The notes under the pieces were generated by a model that had not been told where the DNA came from, did not search any database, and was given only the letters and a program-made list of their open reading frames with translations. Position numbers and translations under genes: made by a program. Of a stretch of 64,000 bases of DNA, positions 38,033 through 45,377 are shown one piece after another; position 1 is the stretch's first letter, and every line of letters starts with the position of its first letter. Source of the stretch: Mesorhizobium opportunistum WSM2075 (lineage in GTDB: Bacteria; Pseudomonadota; Alphaproteobacteria; Rhizobiales; Rhizobiaceae); contig NC_015675.1 in assembly GCF_000176035.2 (NCBI RefSeq), positions 3,786,001-3,850,000 of the forward strand, written 5' to 3'.

Positions 38033-38553
38033 CAGAAGGGGATCTCGTCGTCGAGTTCGCGCGAGCCACGCGAGGCCTGCGGTGTCTTGTCCGCAAAAGA
38101 TTGGCGGGTGCGTTCCTCGACGGCGCGGCGATCGTCGGTCTCGCGCGAACGCTGGCTGCCATAGTCGTCGGCGCCCTCGACACCGGGCGGGCGGTTGGAC
38201 GGCAACTTGTCGATCATCTGGATCTCGCCGCGAAAGCGGTTCAGCACCGTCTCGGTGGTGTAGCGGTCGATGCCGTCCTGGCCGGCCCATTTGCGGGTCT
38301 GCTGCTGGCCCTCGACATAGACCTTCATGCCCTTCTTCAGATATTTTTCGGCAACCTCGGCGAGCTGCGTGTTGAAGATGACCACCGAATGCCATTCGGT
38401 GCGTTCCTTGCGCTCGCCGCTGTCCTTGTCCTTCCAGCTTTCCGACGTCGCCATGCGAAACGAGACGATCGGGTCGCCGGCCTGGCTGCGGCGGATCTCG
38501 GGATCGGCGCCGAGATTGCCGACCAGGATGACCTTGTTGACAGACCCGGCCAT
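38032..38553 (-). CDS. ssb: Single-stranded DNA-binding protein
   Basis: The 173-residue SSB has an OB fold starting AGSVNKVILVGNLGADPEIRR and continuing with the TEWHSVVIF and YVEGQQQTRKW blocks. The acidic tail ends DDEIPF, as in bacterial SSB, and would recruit replication partners. The start at 38553 is supported by an ATGA overlap with the tiny gene upstream and by family alignment; MAGGALMAG upstream is less likely. It is a prophage copy that lies with the clamp and HD-hydrolase genes. Confidence 0.92.
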   Translation of the reverse strand: MAGSVNKVILVGNLGADPEIRRSQAGDPIVSFRMATSESWKDKDSGERKERTEWHSVVIFNTQLAEVAEKYLKKGMKVYVEGQQQTRKWAGQDGIDRYTTETVLNRFRGEIQMIDKLPSNRPPGVEGADDYGSQRSRETDDRRAVEERTRQSFADKTPQASRGSRELDDEIPF

Positions 38554-38642
38554 CAGTGCACCGCCAGCCATGCGGCAATGATGCCTATGACGATGCCGGC
38601 GACGGCAACCCAGCCGTCATCACGATTGTCGCGTGTGCTCAT
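38553..38642 (-). CDS. Tiny membrane protein (29 residues)
   Basis: The frame starts [11 protein letters not shown] and continues as a single hydrophobic helix (VAVAGIVIGIIAAWLAV). It is exactly bracketed by the gene before it and ssb, with a 4-base overlap at each end, which supports translation. Function is unknown. Confidence 0.6.
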   Translation of the reverse strand: MSTRDNRDDGWVAVAGIVIGIIAAWLAVH

Positions 38643-38887
38643 GGTTCCACTCCCATTGCGGTCAGCTCTGCGTTGGCGGCGTCGATTTCCTGATCCAGCG
38701 ACGCTGTTAGATCGGCGATGATCCGGCGCTGGTAGGCGATCGAGATGACGACGATGCAGTTGTCCTTGACGTCGCCGGCCATCAGTTCGATGCCCTTGGT
38801 GGTGACGAGATCGCGCACGCGCTGGCTGGCGTCGCGGTCGGTGAGGATTGTCTGCGCCCTGGCGAGGTCTGCCCGGTTCAGCATCAC
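38639..38887 (-). CDS. Hypothetical prophage protein
   Basis: The 82-residue product ([19 protein letters not shown]) is alpha-helical with mixed charge and has no recognisable domain. It is linked by short overlaps to the GapR-like gene before it and the tiny membrane protein after it. Translation may begin at the second Met. Confidence 0.6.
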   Translation of the reverse strand: MMLNRADLARAQTILTDRDASQRVRDLVTTKGIELMAGDVKDNCIVVISIAYQRRIIADLTASLDQEIDAANAELTAMGVEP

Positions 38888-39141
38888 ACCATCCCCAGCG
38901 CGGCCATGTACAGGTCGAGGATCGACTGTTCCTCCTGGCGCTTCATCGGGTCCTTGCGGCGCATGGCGACGATGGTGCGCATGGCCTTGACGTCGAAACC
39001 GGTGCCGCCACCTTCCGAGTAGACCTCGCCGATGTCTTCGCCGATCGTCTTCTTCTCTTCCTCAAGCCGCTCGATGCGTTCGATCAGAGCGCGCAGCTGG
39101 CCGGCGGCAACGGTCTGCGAAGTGTCGGTGTCGTCGGACAT
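38884..39141 (-). CDS. GapR-like (DUF2312) nucleoid-associated protein
   Basis: The 85-residue protein runs [72 protein letters not shown]. It matches the GapR/DUF2312 family along its whole length: a coiled coil, the GxGFD turn and the C-terminal helices. GapR of Caulobacter binds AT-rich, overtwisted DNA and supports replication and cell-cycle progression. Here the gene sits in the prophage early operon. It may organise phage DNA or interfere with host GapR by mixed oligomers; both are inferences. Confidence 0.88.
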   Translation of the reverse strand: MSDDTDTSQTVAAGQLRALIERIERLEEEKKTIGEDIGEVYSEGGGTGFDVKAMRTIVAMRRKDPMKRQEEQSILDLYMAALGMV

Positions 39142-39160
39142 CTGTTTTCCTTCGCGTCGG

Positions 39161-39355
39161 TTAAATGGTGGGTACTTCCGTGGCGAGTTGCTGCATGTAG
39201 ACCGTGCAGGTTTCGCCGTAGGTCGGTTCTCTGCCTGCGGCTTCATCGGCAAGAAATTCGTTGACCGATTTGAACTCGCGTTCGAACCGCTCCGGTTCTT
39301 CAATGAAGCGCCGCATCCATTCGTTGAAGCAGGTCGCCATCTGAGCATTGGTCAT
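39161..39355 (-). CDS. Small hypothetical prophage protein
   Basis: The 64-residue protein ([17 protein letters not shown]) is acidic and helical with no recognised domain. It lies between the clamp gene and the GapR-like gene, with gaps of 17 and 19 bases. Similar 60-70-residue proteins are common beside replication genes of rhizobial phages. Confidence 0.6.
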   Translation of the reverse strand: MTNAQMATCFNEWMRRFIEEPERFEREFKSVNEFLADEAAGREPTYGETCTVYMQQLATEVPTI

Positions 39356-39372
39356 GGGAGTTCCTTTCCGGG

Positions 39373-40527
39373 TTAAAAACGCATCTGCATGAGCAGAAAA
39401 GAAGAACGGTCGTTGTCGGGCAGCATCCGCACGCCGATGGCGTTGCCCTCGATCGGCGCGAAGGTGACCTTGGTGCCACCGGCGGCGGCCAGCGCGTCGC
39501 GGATGTAACGGCAGTTGACGACGATCGGCTCGCCCTGTCCCTCGACCTCGCAGTCGATCAGGTCCTCGGCGTCGGCGTCGTTGCCCTTGATCTCCAGCTT
39601 GAGGCCGCCGTCGACCGGCGTCATGCGGATCGGCCGCGCGGTCTCGGCCTTCCCCTTGCCGTCCTTGCGCGGCAGCACCAAGAGCCGGCCGATCGCAGCG
39701 TCGAGCGCCTTGGCGGCGACCGATATGCGGAATGCGCCCGGCGCCTGCAACAGCCTGGCATAGTCGGCGAAGGCGGCGTCGATCAGCTTCGAGGTGACGC
39801 GGATCGCCTCGCCCTCGACGGTGACGATGCCCTTGGCACCCGAGAGCGTGACCTCGCTTTCGTCGCCGTCGAAGATGCGGATCAGTTCCTTGACCGTGCG
39901 GTCGGGAATGGTGATGCCCTGGTGGCCTTCCTGGCGCTCGGCGAAGCCGCCGGTCAGTTCCGGCGCCTCGACGCCGACCGTGTGGACGCGGTGGCCGTCG
40001 GTGGCCGCGGTGCGTAGCGCACTGGCACCGTCCTCGCCGGCGGCGACGTGCAGCAGCACGCCCTGGATGAAGTGGCGGGTTTCGTCCATCGCACTCACGC
40101 AGGTGCGCAGAAGTTCGACCAGTTCGTTGGCGCGGATCGCCATGCTCCAGTCCTGCGTGCCGGCGCCGATCAGGAAGAAATCGGCGCCGGGCAGGATCGG
40201 CATGGTCAGCCGGCCCTTGCCGTGGCGGGCGACGACGGTCTTCATGTCGTCGGCGAAGGTGAGCGTGCCGCTGTCATCGCCGCCGCCGTCACGGGCGATG
40301 AAGAACTCCAGCACCGCGCGTGGAATGGCGGCGACGATTGATGCGCCTTCGCAGGGGATGGTGGCGCAGGCCTCGATGTCGAGGTCCGACATGGTCAGGG
40401 TCAGCTTTTTCCTGGCGACCTCCATCCGGGCATGGTCAAGGATCTCGATGTTGCGCGAGCCGCCGGGGATGTTGCGGATCGCCTTGGCGGCTTCGGCGAA
40501 GGCGGCGACGGAAAACTTGATTGTCAT
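39373..40527 (-). CDS. Prophage DnaN-like beta sliding clamp
   Basis: The 384-residue protein has three clamp domains. Recognisable parts are VLEFFIARDGG, GADFFLIGAGTQDWSMAIRANELVELLRTCVSAMDETRHFIQGVLLHV, ATDGHRVHTVGVEAPEL, and the C-terminal FAPIEGNAIGVRMLPDNDRSSFLLMQMRF that ends like bacterial beta clamps (LMQMR). A host clamp gene must exist elsewhere, so this is a second, phage-encoded copy. It could load on phage DNA and recruit host polymerase III or other clamp-binding proteins. It overlaps the upstream gene by 4 bases. Confidence 0.88.
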   Translation of the reverse strand: MTIKFSVAAFAEAAKAIRNIPGGSRNIEILDHARMEVARKKLTLTMSDLDIEACATIPCEGASIVAAIPRAVLEFFIARDGGGDDSGTLTFADDMKTVVARHGKGRLTMPILPGADFFLIGAGTQDWSMAIRANELVELLRTCVSAMDETRHFIQGVLLHVAAGEDGASALRTAATDGHRVHTVGVEAPELTGGFAERQEGHQGITIPDRTVKELIRIFDGDESEVTLSGAKGIVTVEGEAIRVTSKLIDAAFADYARLLQAPGAFRISVAAKALDAAIGRLLVLPRKDGKGKAETARPIRMTPVDGGLKLEIKGNDADAEDLIDCEVEGQGEPIVVNCRYIRDALAAAGGTKVTFAPIEGNAIGVRMLPDNDRSSFLLMQMRF

Positions 40528-40886
40528 GGGTTTTGCCTCACGGGCCGCACCGCCGCCGTTTCGGCGGCTGGCCCTCCGGCGGGGCGCGCGACGACGCGCG
40601 ACGCCCGGTCGGGCTTGCCGCCTTCGGCGGGATACATGCTGTTCAATGTCTCAAAGGTGCGCTTGGCTTTGTTCTCTTCTAAACCGAAACGCTCCCGATC
40701 GTGGCGAGCATCGATCTCGGCTTCTGTTGGGAAGGGTCGAGCCTGTGGCGCCTTACGCGCTGCGATCAATCGGGCGCGCGCATCCCACGACATCATATCG
40801 GGGTAATAGTCGCGCGCCTTTTCGTAGGCTTCGCGGCATCTTCCTTCGACAACGAGATCGCAGATCTCTTCAAGCTCGGGAGACAT
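40524..40886 (-). CDS. Hypothetical prophage protein
   Basis: The 120-residue product starts MSPELEEICDLVVEGRC, preceded by CCAGGAGGGTGTG, a clear ribosome-binding site. Later parts (RPFPTEAEIDARHDRERFGLEENKAKRTFETLNSMYPAEGG) are charged, and the C-terminal tail is Ala/Pro/Arg-rich. No domain is recognised. It is coupled to the HD-domain gene by a 1-base overlap. Confidence 0.6.
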   Translation of the reverse strand: MSPELEEICDLVVEGRCREAYEKARDYYPDMMSWDARARLIAARKAPQARPFPTEAEIDARHDRERFGLEENKAKRTFETLNSMYPAEGGKPDRASRVVARPAGGPAAETAAVRPVRQNP

Positions 40887-41560
40887 CACACCCTCCTGGC
40901 GTTGGGGCAGAGCGTCGCCAGGCGCTCGCGATAGGCTTCCGCCGCCTTGGCCACCGGCCATGCGGACAGCCGGCCGCGCATGGCGATCGGCTTGGCAGCG
41001 TCTATTCGTGCGCCCCAGCTTTTCGGCGCCGGTATCAGCAATTGCCGCTGCTCGGTCGCCAGCATGCGCAGGTCGAAATCGGCGATCGCCGCGCGATAGG
41101 TTTTTCCCGGTGGCGGCATGCCGGCGGCGCGCCAGATCGCCATGTCAAGGCGGGCCTTGGCGGTGGCGATCAGCGTCTCGACCATGCCGTGCGCCGATCC
41201 GCCATAGAGTTCGTCGGCGATGACGGCCAGCCACTTGGCCACCGGCGTCGTCATGTCGCCGAAGACATATTCATGCGCGTCGTGCAACAGGAAATAGGCC
41301 GCGATGTTGGCATCGCGGGTTTCCTCCATCGCGGCGTCGGCGCCGACAACGCAGTGCTGCGCCACGCAATAGGGGTTGCCGGGCACGGCGCCGCCGAAGC
41401 GGCAGATGCGCGCCAGCCCTTCGGCGACGTCGCCATGCAGATCGATGTCGAGCGCGGTGAAACCGGTCAACGGAAAGGCGCGTCCGGTGATGGTCTGTTT
41501 GAAGACGTCTGCGTCACGCAACGCGCTTGGCATTTTCATGAGGTCGCGGGTCTCGTTCAT
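40886..41560 (-). CDS. HD-domain phosphohydrolase
   Basis: The 224-residue protein shows the HD metal motif: VAQHCVVGADA gives the first His and FLLHDAHEYVFGDMTTPV the His-Asp pair and nearby acidic residues. These resemble YfbR-type 5'-nucleotidases and phage HD hydrolases. A role in reshaping nucleotide pools during infection or induction is plausible. The sequence between (TALDIDLHGDVAEGLARICRFGG) is typical of phage versions. It is linked to its neighbours by 1- and 4-base overlaps. Confidence 0.8.
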   Translation of the reverse strand: MNETRDLMKMPSALRDADVFKQTITGRAFPLTGFTALDIDLHGDVAEGLARICRFGGAVPGNPYCVAQHCVVGADAAMEETRDANIAAYFLLHDAHEYVFGDMTTPVAKWLAVIADELYGGSAHGMVETLIATAKARLDMAIWRAAGMPPPGKTYRAAIADFDLRMLATEQRQLLIPAPKSWGARIDAAKPIAMRGRLSAWPVAKAAEAYRERLATLCPNARRV

Positions 41561-42297
41561 GCGTGCTCACCCCGATGCACGGTGGCTTTCTGTTCGGCGG
41601 CGATGGCGTAGATGACGCGGTTGGCCTCGCGCTCGAGCAGCGGCAGGCGGCGCAGGAAGGTTTTCAGCGCGGCCAGGCAGCGCTCGGATTGCGACCACCA
41701 GGGATCGAGCTTGAAGGCGGCGCGCGCCTGGCAGAAGCGGCGCCATTCGACGGCCGCCGCGTCCTCGCTGGCTTCGTCCAGCCCGCCGGTCTTCGGCATG
41801 ATGTGCGCCGCCGAAGCGATCGCCTTCTCGATGATCTGCTGCAGCCGGTCGCCGGTCGGGGCGATCTCGCGAATGAAGGTTTCGGCGAGGATCAGCTTGG
41901 CTTCGGTCAGATGGGCGATGATCTCGCCGACCGAGAAGCCGAGCACCGACAGATCCTTTTCGGTGGCGCATTCGCCGCAGCCGGCGATTTCGCGGATGGC
42001 GTCGGCAAGTTCGACCGCGCGGGCATTCCTCGCCCCGCTGCCGGCCTCCGGGTGCTCGACGCGGCGGGCGTCGGAAAAGCGCTGGCCCGGTTTGCCGGCG
42101 AGGCTGGCGGGGATCGGCGCGGCGGTCGCCTTCTTTAGGTTGCCGATGACGTCACGGATTTGTGTGTCGGACAGACGCTCGCGCCAGTCTGCCCAATCCT
42201 GCGTGACGCCGGGCTTGCAATCGTAGCCAAGTGCTTCGAGTTCGGAGATCAGTTCCTGACGCGGGGTCAGCGGATCGAAAGGGCCGGGGGATTGCAT
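41557..42297 (-). CDS. Hypothetical prophage protein, first gene of the leftward early operon
   Basis: The 246-residue protein begins MQSPGPFDPLTPRQELISELEALGYD. A middle block (ARAVELADAIREIAGCGECATEKDLSVLGFSVGEIIAHLTEAKLIL) and a Trp-rich end (EWRRFCQARAAFKLDPWWSQSERCLAALKTFLRRLPLLEREANRVIYAIAAEQ) are helical. No known domain is evident. It starts 34 bases after the first operator-like site, so it is the promoter-proximal gene of this operon. Confidence 0.65.
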   Translation of the reverse strand: MQSPGPFDPLTPRQELISELEALGYDCKPGVTQDWADWRERLSDTQIRDVIGNLKKATAAPIPASLAGKPGQRFSDARRVEHPEAGSGARNARAVELADAIREIAGCGECATEKDLSVLGFSVGEIIAHLTEAKLILAETFIREIAPTGDRLQQIIEKAIASAAHIMPKTGGLDEASEDAAAVEWRRFCQARAAFKLDPWWSQSERCLAALKTFLRRLPLLEREANRVIYAIAAEQKATVHRGEHA

Positions 42298-42330
42298 AGC
42301 CGCTCCATCGGTTGGAATGAAGCGGATAAT

Positions 42331-42346
42331 ATGCGCAAACGGATAA
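42331..42346. promoter_or_regulatory. Operator-like site 1 (ATGCGCAAACGGATAA)
   Basis: This 16-base sequence recurs exactly at 42363-42378 and, inverted, at 43438-43453. It lies just upstream of the leftward early operon and partly overlaps a GCGGATAATATGCGC stretch that carries a further half-copy of CGGATAA. Confidence 0.7.
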
Positions 42347-42362
42347 GTGTCAATCTGAAAAA

Positions 42363-42378
42363 ATGCGCAAACGGATAA
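42363..42378. promoter_or_regulatory. Operator-like site 2 (ATGCGCAAACGGATAA)
   Basis: Exact copy of site 1, same orientation, 32 bases centre to centre (about three helical turns). The pair would let a repressor bind cooperatively over the leftward promoter, which must lie between 42300 and 42400. Confidence 0.7.
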
Positions 42379-42401
42379 AACCTTTTCGTGAAGAGGGCGG
42401 G

Positions 42402-42617
42402 TTAGTCCAGCTGGCCCTTGTCGAGTATGGCAATGACTTCCGCCAGCAGGCCGAGCGCGCGCTTGCGGTCGGCGTCGTCGGCGGAAAACGTGCGCTCGAT
42501 CCTGGCCGCGACTTCGGCGTTCATGCTGCGTCCGCTTTCGGCGGCCGAGACCTTGAGTTGCCTCACCAGCGAGGCCGTCAGACGGATGTGGATGGTGATG
42601 CGGTCAGGGCTCGTCAT
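42402..42617 (-). CDS. Arc-type ribbon-helix-helix regulator
   Basis: The 71-residue protein (MTSPDRITIHIRLTASLVRQ) has the ribbon strand TIHIRL followed by VRQLKVSAAESGRSMNAEVAARIERTF, which is the Arc/ribbon-helix-helix pattern. The start at 42617 has AAGG at a spacing of 6; an in-frame start six codons upstream lacks one. It is the last gene before the leftward operator pair and could regulate that promoter or its own. Confidence 0.8.
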   Translation of the reverse strand: MTSPDRITIHIRLTASLVRQLKVSAAESGRSMNAEVAARIERTFSADDADRKRALGLLAEVIAILDKGQLD

Positions 42618-42865
42618 GCCCGACCTTATGGACAAAAAGCCGGCCGCCGGAAATCAGTCCACCGGTGCTATAAATGTCCCACGCGTGCTATATGTTCTCC
42701 CCGCTATTCACAGGCAGATTGTTACAGGTTGAAATATCCTGTTAAGCTCGCGCGAATGGTTCTATTCGTACAATTGTACCAAAATGAGACGCCGAGTGAG
42801 GATCGGCGCGGTTGACAAGGGGGGAAGGAAATTGTTCCTAATCGGGTCTGCTCGGGATTTCAGAA
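42618..42865. other. Control region between the Arc-type regulator and the divergent small gene
   Basis: This 248-base region contains no clear gene. It holds a 12-bp palindrome GTACAATTGTAC (42768-42779), an ACAGG/CCTGT inverted repeat (42724-42742), and repeated GTGCTATA (about 42665 and 42685). It is AT-rich for this genome and probably contains early promoters. Confidence 0.5.
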
Positions 42866-43072
42866 ATGATCCACTACATGCCACGTGACAAGACGTGCGG
42901 CGAGGACGCGATGGAAGCGCTGCGCGCCATTGCGAGTGGACCCATGGACCCGGCGCTGCGCATCGAGCGCGATGCCGCCTCGATCGCTAGCGCGATGAGG
43001 ATGATTCACGGCGGGGCGTGGCGCTTTGAGATCGATCATCAGCATCAGATCGTTCTGATCCGGCCGTGTTAA
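42866..43072 (+). CDS. Possible small prophage protein
   Basis: The 68-residue frame (MIHYMPRDKTCGEDAMEALRA) is followed by ALRIERDAASIASAMRMIHGGAWRFEIDHQHQIVLIRPC. Residue composition looks protein-like. It overlaps the 3' end of the leftward XRE gene by 86 bases on the other strand, so at least one of the two ends may be wrong. No family is recognised. Confidence 0.4.
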   Translation: MIHYMPRDKTCGEDAMEALRAIASGPMDPALRIERDAASIASAMRMIHGGAWRFEIDHQHQIVLIRPC

Positions 43073-43370
43073 CCCTGATCGCGTTGGAAATGACGGTCAG
43101 GGCGACGTTGATGTCGGTTTCCGTGAGCCCGGCGATCCGGCGCAGCACGGCCAGGATTTCCGCTTCGCCGCGAATCGGCTCGTCGGTGCGGCCGTTTTCC
43201 ACGACCTGGCTGTAAAGCGCATTGATGCGGTCGCGGCGATCGCCGCGCGGTTCCGATCCCGCCAGCCAACGGTTGACCGTCGACTGGCCGACCTCCAGCA
43301 GCTCGGCGAGCTTCTGCTGCTTCCAGTCCGTCGTCGCCATGATGGCGCGGATCTTCTCCTCGATCTTCAT
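42987..43370 (-). CDS. XRE-type transcriptional regulator (candidate repressor)
   Basis: The 127-residue protein starts MKIEEKIRAIMATTDWKQQ and has a helix-turn-helix in QQKLAELLEVGQSTVNRWLAGSEPRGDRRDRI. The tail (SERSDADDRSQSATPRRESSSSR) is low in complexity. An alternative start at 43436 would place the operator-like site 43438-43453 right at the start codon. It faces away from the second XRE gene at 43467 across that site, the classic layout of a phage lysis-lysogeny switch, so one is likely CI-like and the other Cro-like. Confidence 0.7.
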   Translation of the reverse strand: MKIEEKIRAIMATTDWKQQKLAELLEVGQSTVNRWLAGSEPRGDRRDRINALYSQVVENGRTDEPIRGEAEILAVLRRIAGLTETDINVALTVISNAIRVNTAGSERSDADDRSQSATPRRESSSSR

Positions 43371-43437
43371 GGCGCGGACGCTGCCACGGGCGGCGGATAA
43401 AGAAAAATCCGCATGCGCATATTTTTCGGCTTGCATG

Positions 43438-43453
43438 TTATCCGTTTGCGCAT
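43438..43453. promoter_or_regulatory. Operator-like site 3, inverted copy
   Basis: TTATCCGTTTGCGCAT is the exact reverse complement of sites 1 and 2. It lies between the two divergent XRE genes, next to a CGCAT-AAT-ATGCG palindrome (43450-43462). A repressor that binds all three copies would control both the switch and the leftward early operon. Confidence 0.7.
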
Positions 43454-43466
43454 AATATGCGTTGCC

Positions 43467-43829
43467 ATGAGCGCCATCAGACATATTCGCCTCCATATAT
43501 TCGGGGTGACCCAGGCTGAATTCGCAGCCCTGGCCGGCGTGACGCAGGCCAGCGTGTCGCGGTGGGAAGCCGGTGTGGCGCCGTCACTCGACGACATGCG
43601 GGCGATCCGCGAGGCGGCGATCGCACGTGGCATCGCCTGGGACGATGCCTGGTTTTTCGCCGTTCCCGGCGAGGCGGTGGCGGCTGAACCGGTCGGTGAG
43701 CCGCAGCGGCCCGCCGCCGGGCACTGCAACGATTTCGACGCCACGCCCCCGGGCGTCGCGGCCGGTCCCGACGCCTCCCAAGCCGGGGCCGGCCTTTCCA
43801 ATCAGCGAAATCAGGAGATGGCGGAATGA
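43467..43829 (+). CDS. XRE-type transcriptional regulator (candidate Cro-like)
   Basis: The 120-residue protein has a helix-turn-helix in FGVTQAEFAALAGVTQASVSRWEAGVAPSLDDMRAI. The C-terminal half is Ala/Pro-rich and may be disordered. The ATG at 43467 lies only 14 bases from the operator-like site 43438-43453; no good ribosome-binding site precedes it, so it may be translated from a leaderless or very short leader mRNA. It begins the rightward prophage block. Confidence 0.78.
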   Translation: MSAIRHIRLHIFGVTQAEFAALAGVTQASVSRWEAGVAPSLDDMRAIREAAIARGIAWDDAWFFAVPGEAVAAEPVGEPQRPAAGHCNDFDATPPGVAAGPDASQAGAGLSNQRNQEMAE

Positions 43830-43964
43830 GCAGGGCACTGTTGCCTCCATAGCGGCGTTTGACTTCGCCCAGATCACCACCACCGCAGCCTTCCCGCCAC
43901 GGGAAACCCGGCCGGGATTTCCCGGTTGGGGAAAAACAACAATGCCTTTGCGAGGGGGACATTC

Positions 43965-44459
43965 ATGGAGACGACCATGCCCAGTGCCTGGTTCTACCGA
44001 CTGAAGGCGGCGCAGCGCGACCTGATCGAACGCTGCGGCGGCATCATTCGCGCCGGCGAAAAGTGCTCGGCCTCGAAAACCGAGGTCGGCCGCTGGAACA
44101 ATGACGGCTATCCCGACCTGATGCCGCTGTCGGCGGTCATACAACTCGAAGCCGACTGCTCGATGCCGCTGGTGACGGCGGTGCTCGCCGAACTCAACGG
44201 ACGGCGGCTGGCCGACACGGTCGATGCCGGCGAACTCGCCAACGCCTCGATGATGGCGAGCCACGCCGAGGTGGTCGTGCAGGCCGGCGAACTGATGGCC
44301 AAGGGCGCGCTGGCCTTCGCGGACGGCCGCCTGACGCCCGCCGAGGCAGCCGGCATCGACCGCCAGTGCTCGGTGCTGGAGCGCGCCGTTTCTGAACTGC
44401 GGCTCGCCGCCGCATCCGCGCGCGTCGGCGGACTGTCGGTGGTCGGAGGCGCGAAGTGA
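43965..44459 (+). CDS. Phage regulatory protein, possibly CII-like
   Basis: The 164-residue protein starts METTMPSAWFYRLKAAQRDLIERCGG, preceded by GCGAGGGGGACATTC. The N-terminal part (SASKTEVGRWNNDGYPDLMPLSAVIQLEADCSMPLV) looks like a compact DNA-binding domain with the order of a phage CII-type regulator, and the rest is helical (ADGRLTPAEAAGIDRQCSVLERAVSELRLAAASARV). The assignment is by general resemblance and position after the cro-like gene. It overlaps the next gene by 4 bases (GTGA). Confidence 0.55.
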   Translation: METTMPSAWFYRLKAAQRDLIERCGGIIRAGEKCSASKTEVGRWNNDGYPDLMPLSAVIQLEADCSMPLVTAVLAELNGRRLADTVDAGELANASMMASHAEVVVQAGELMAKGALAFADGRLTPAEAAGIDRQCSVLERAVSELRLAAASARVGGLSVVGGAK

Positions 44460-44674
44460 GCACGACAATCGTCTTCGGCCCGATGGCCTGCGGCAAGACC
44501 CGCAATGCTGAGGCATTGCGCAGGCATTTCGGCTGCGATCGGGTTGTCGATGAATGGGATGGCCGAAAACGCCTGCCTGAAAACAGCCTCGCGCTGACCA
44601 TCGATGAAGCGCATGCGCCAGGAGCGCGCACCGTCTCGTTTGCTGATGCGATGAAGATGGCTGGAGGCGCGTGA
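44456..44674 (+). CDS. Very small P-loop protein
   Basis: The 72-residue product has a Walker A motif GPMACGKT (residues 8-15) and a possible Walker B-like LALTIDEAH (about 46-54), so it looks like a minimal nucleotide-binding fragment of a larger phage P-loop enzyme, yet it is flanked by 4-base overlaps and seems intact. GTG start at 44456. Activity is unknown. Confidence 0.6.
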   Translation: MSTTIVFGPMACGKTRNAEALRRHFGCDRVVDEWDGRKRLPENSLALTIDEAHAPGARTVSFADAMKMAGGA

Positions 44675-45036
44675 TGGGTGTTCTCTTGATGGTCAAGGAC
44701 GCAGGGCGCGGCATCACTCCGCCATGCGCGCAGGCGAAATTCAAGTCTGGCGACGTCGTGGCGGTGTCGCGCCGCAAGCATGTCAGGCACGTCCCTGAAT
44801 CGCTTGTCGTCTTGACTGCCATTCCTCCGGGTTTCCCGGGGGAATATGCGCTTTCCGATCTGATTGGTGAACCGCGCCCCCTGATGATCAGCAAGCCGCT
44901 GCGCGTGGTCAGCTACATCCTTTGCAGGGAAGGCGACCCTCGGCCCTATCACTTGCGCGAAGCGGATATCTCCGAGACTGGACAGTCCGTTGAAATCGGG
45001 ACCATCAGCCGCGAAGGTGACGAGGTTCGGCCATGA
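44674..45036 (+). CDS. Hypothetical prophage protein
   Basis: The 120-residue product starts MGVLLMVKDAGRGITPP and contains a hydrophilic core (FKSGDVVAVSRRKHVRHVPESLVVLTAIPPGFPG), which could be a small beta-barrel fold. No family is recognised. The ATG shares one base with the preceding stop codon. Confidence 0.55.
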   Translation: MGVLLMVKDAGRGITPPCAQAKFKSGDVVAVSRRKHVRHVPESLVVLTAIPPGFPGEYALSDLIGEPRPLMISKPLRVVSYILCREGDPRPYHLREADISETGQSVEIGTISREGDEVRP

Positions 45037-45377
45037 CCCGCCGCCCGCTGCATTCTTTTACTGGCGCCTTGGCGGTGTCCACCATGCTCGCCGGCCTGGT
45101 GCTCGCCGGCACCCATGGCCGCGCCTGGCCGCATGATGCGCCGTCTGGCTGGACCTATCCCTTCAGTTGCTGTTCCGGCGTCGACTGCCGCGAGGTCGCC
45201 GACGCCGACATCGTCGAGGGCGCGCGCGGCTACGAGATCCGCAAGACCGGCGAACTGATCCCGATGAGCGACGCCAAGATCAAGCCGAGCCCCGACGGCC
45301 GCTTCCACTGGTGCAGCGTCATGGGCCGCGACGACAGCCGCACCATCTGCCTGTTCGTGCCGCCGAGGGGGATGTGA
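45033..45377 (+). CDS. Small secreted protein of unknown function
   Basis: The 114-residue product has a signal peptide (TRRPLHSFTGALAVSTMLAGLVLAGTHGRA, cleavage near residue 31), then a mature part with several cysteines (YPFSCCSGVDCREV, FHWCSVMG, TICLFVP). Such proteins are common on rhizobial prophages and plasmids and may form disulfides in the periplasm. Function is unknown; it sits among replication genes, so it could be a moron-type gene. Confidence 0.65.
   Translation: MTRRPLHSFTGALAVSTMLAGLVLAGTHGRAWPHDAPSGWTYPFSCCSGVDCREVADADIVEGARGYEIRKTGELIPMSDAKIKPSPDGRFHWCSVMGRDDSRTICLFVPPRGM

Noticed and set aside
43584..44894. A 436-codon antisense frame over the prophage regulators
   Set aside because: It covers several coupled rightward genes and shows no domain or start signal.
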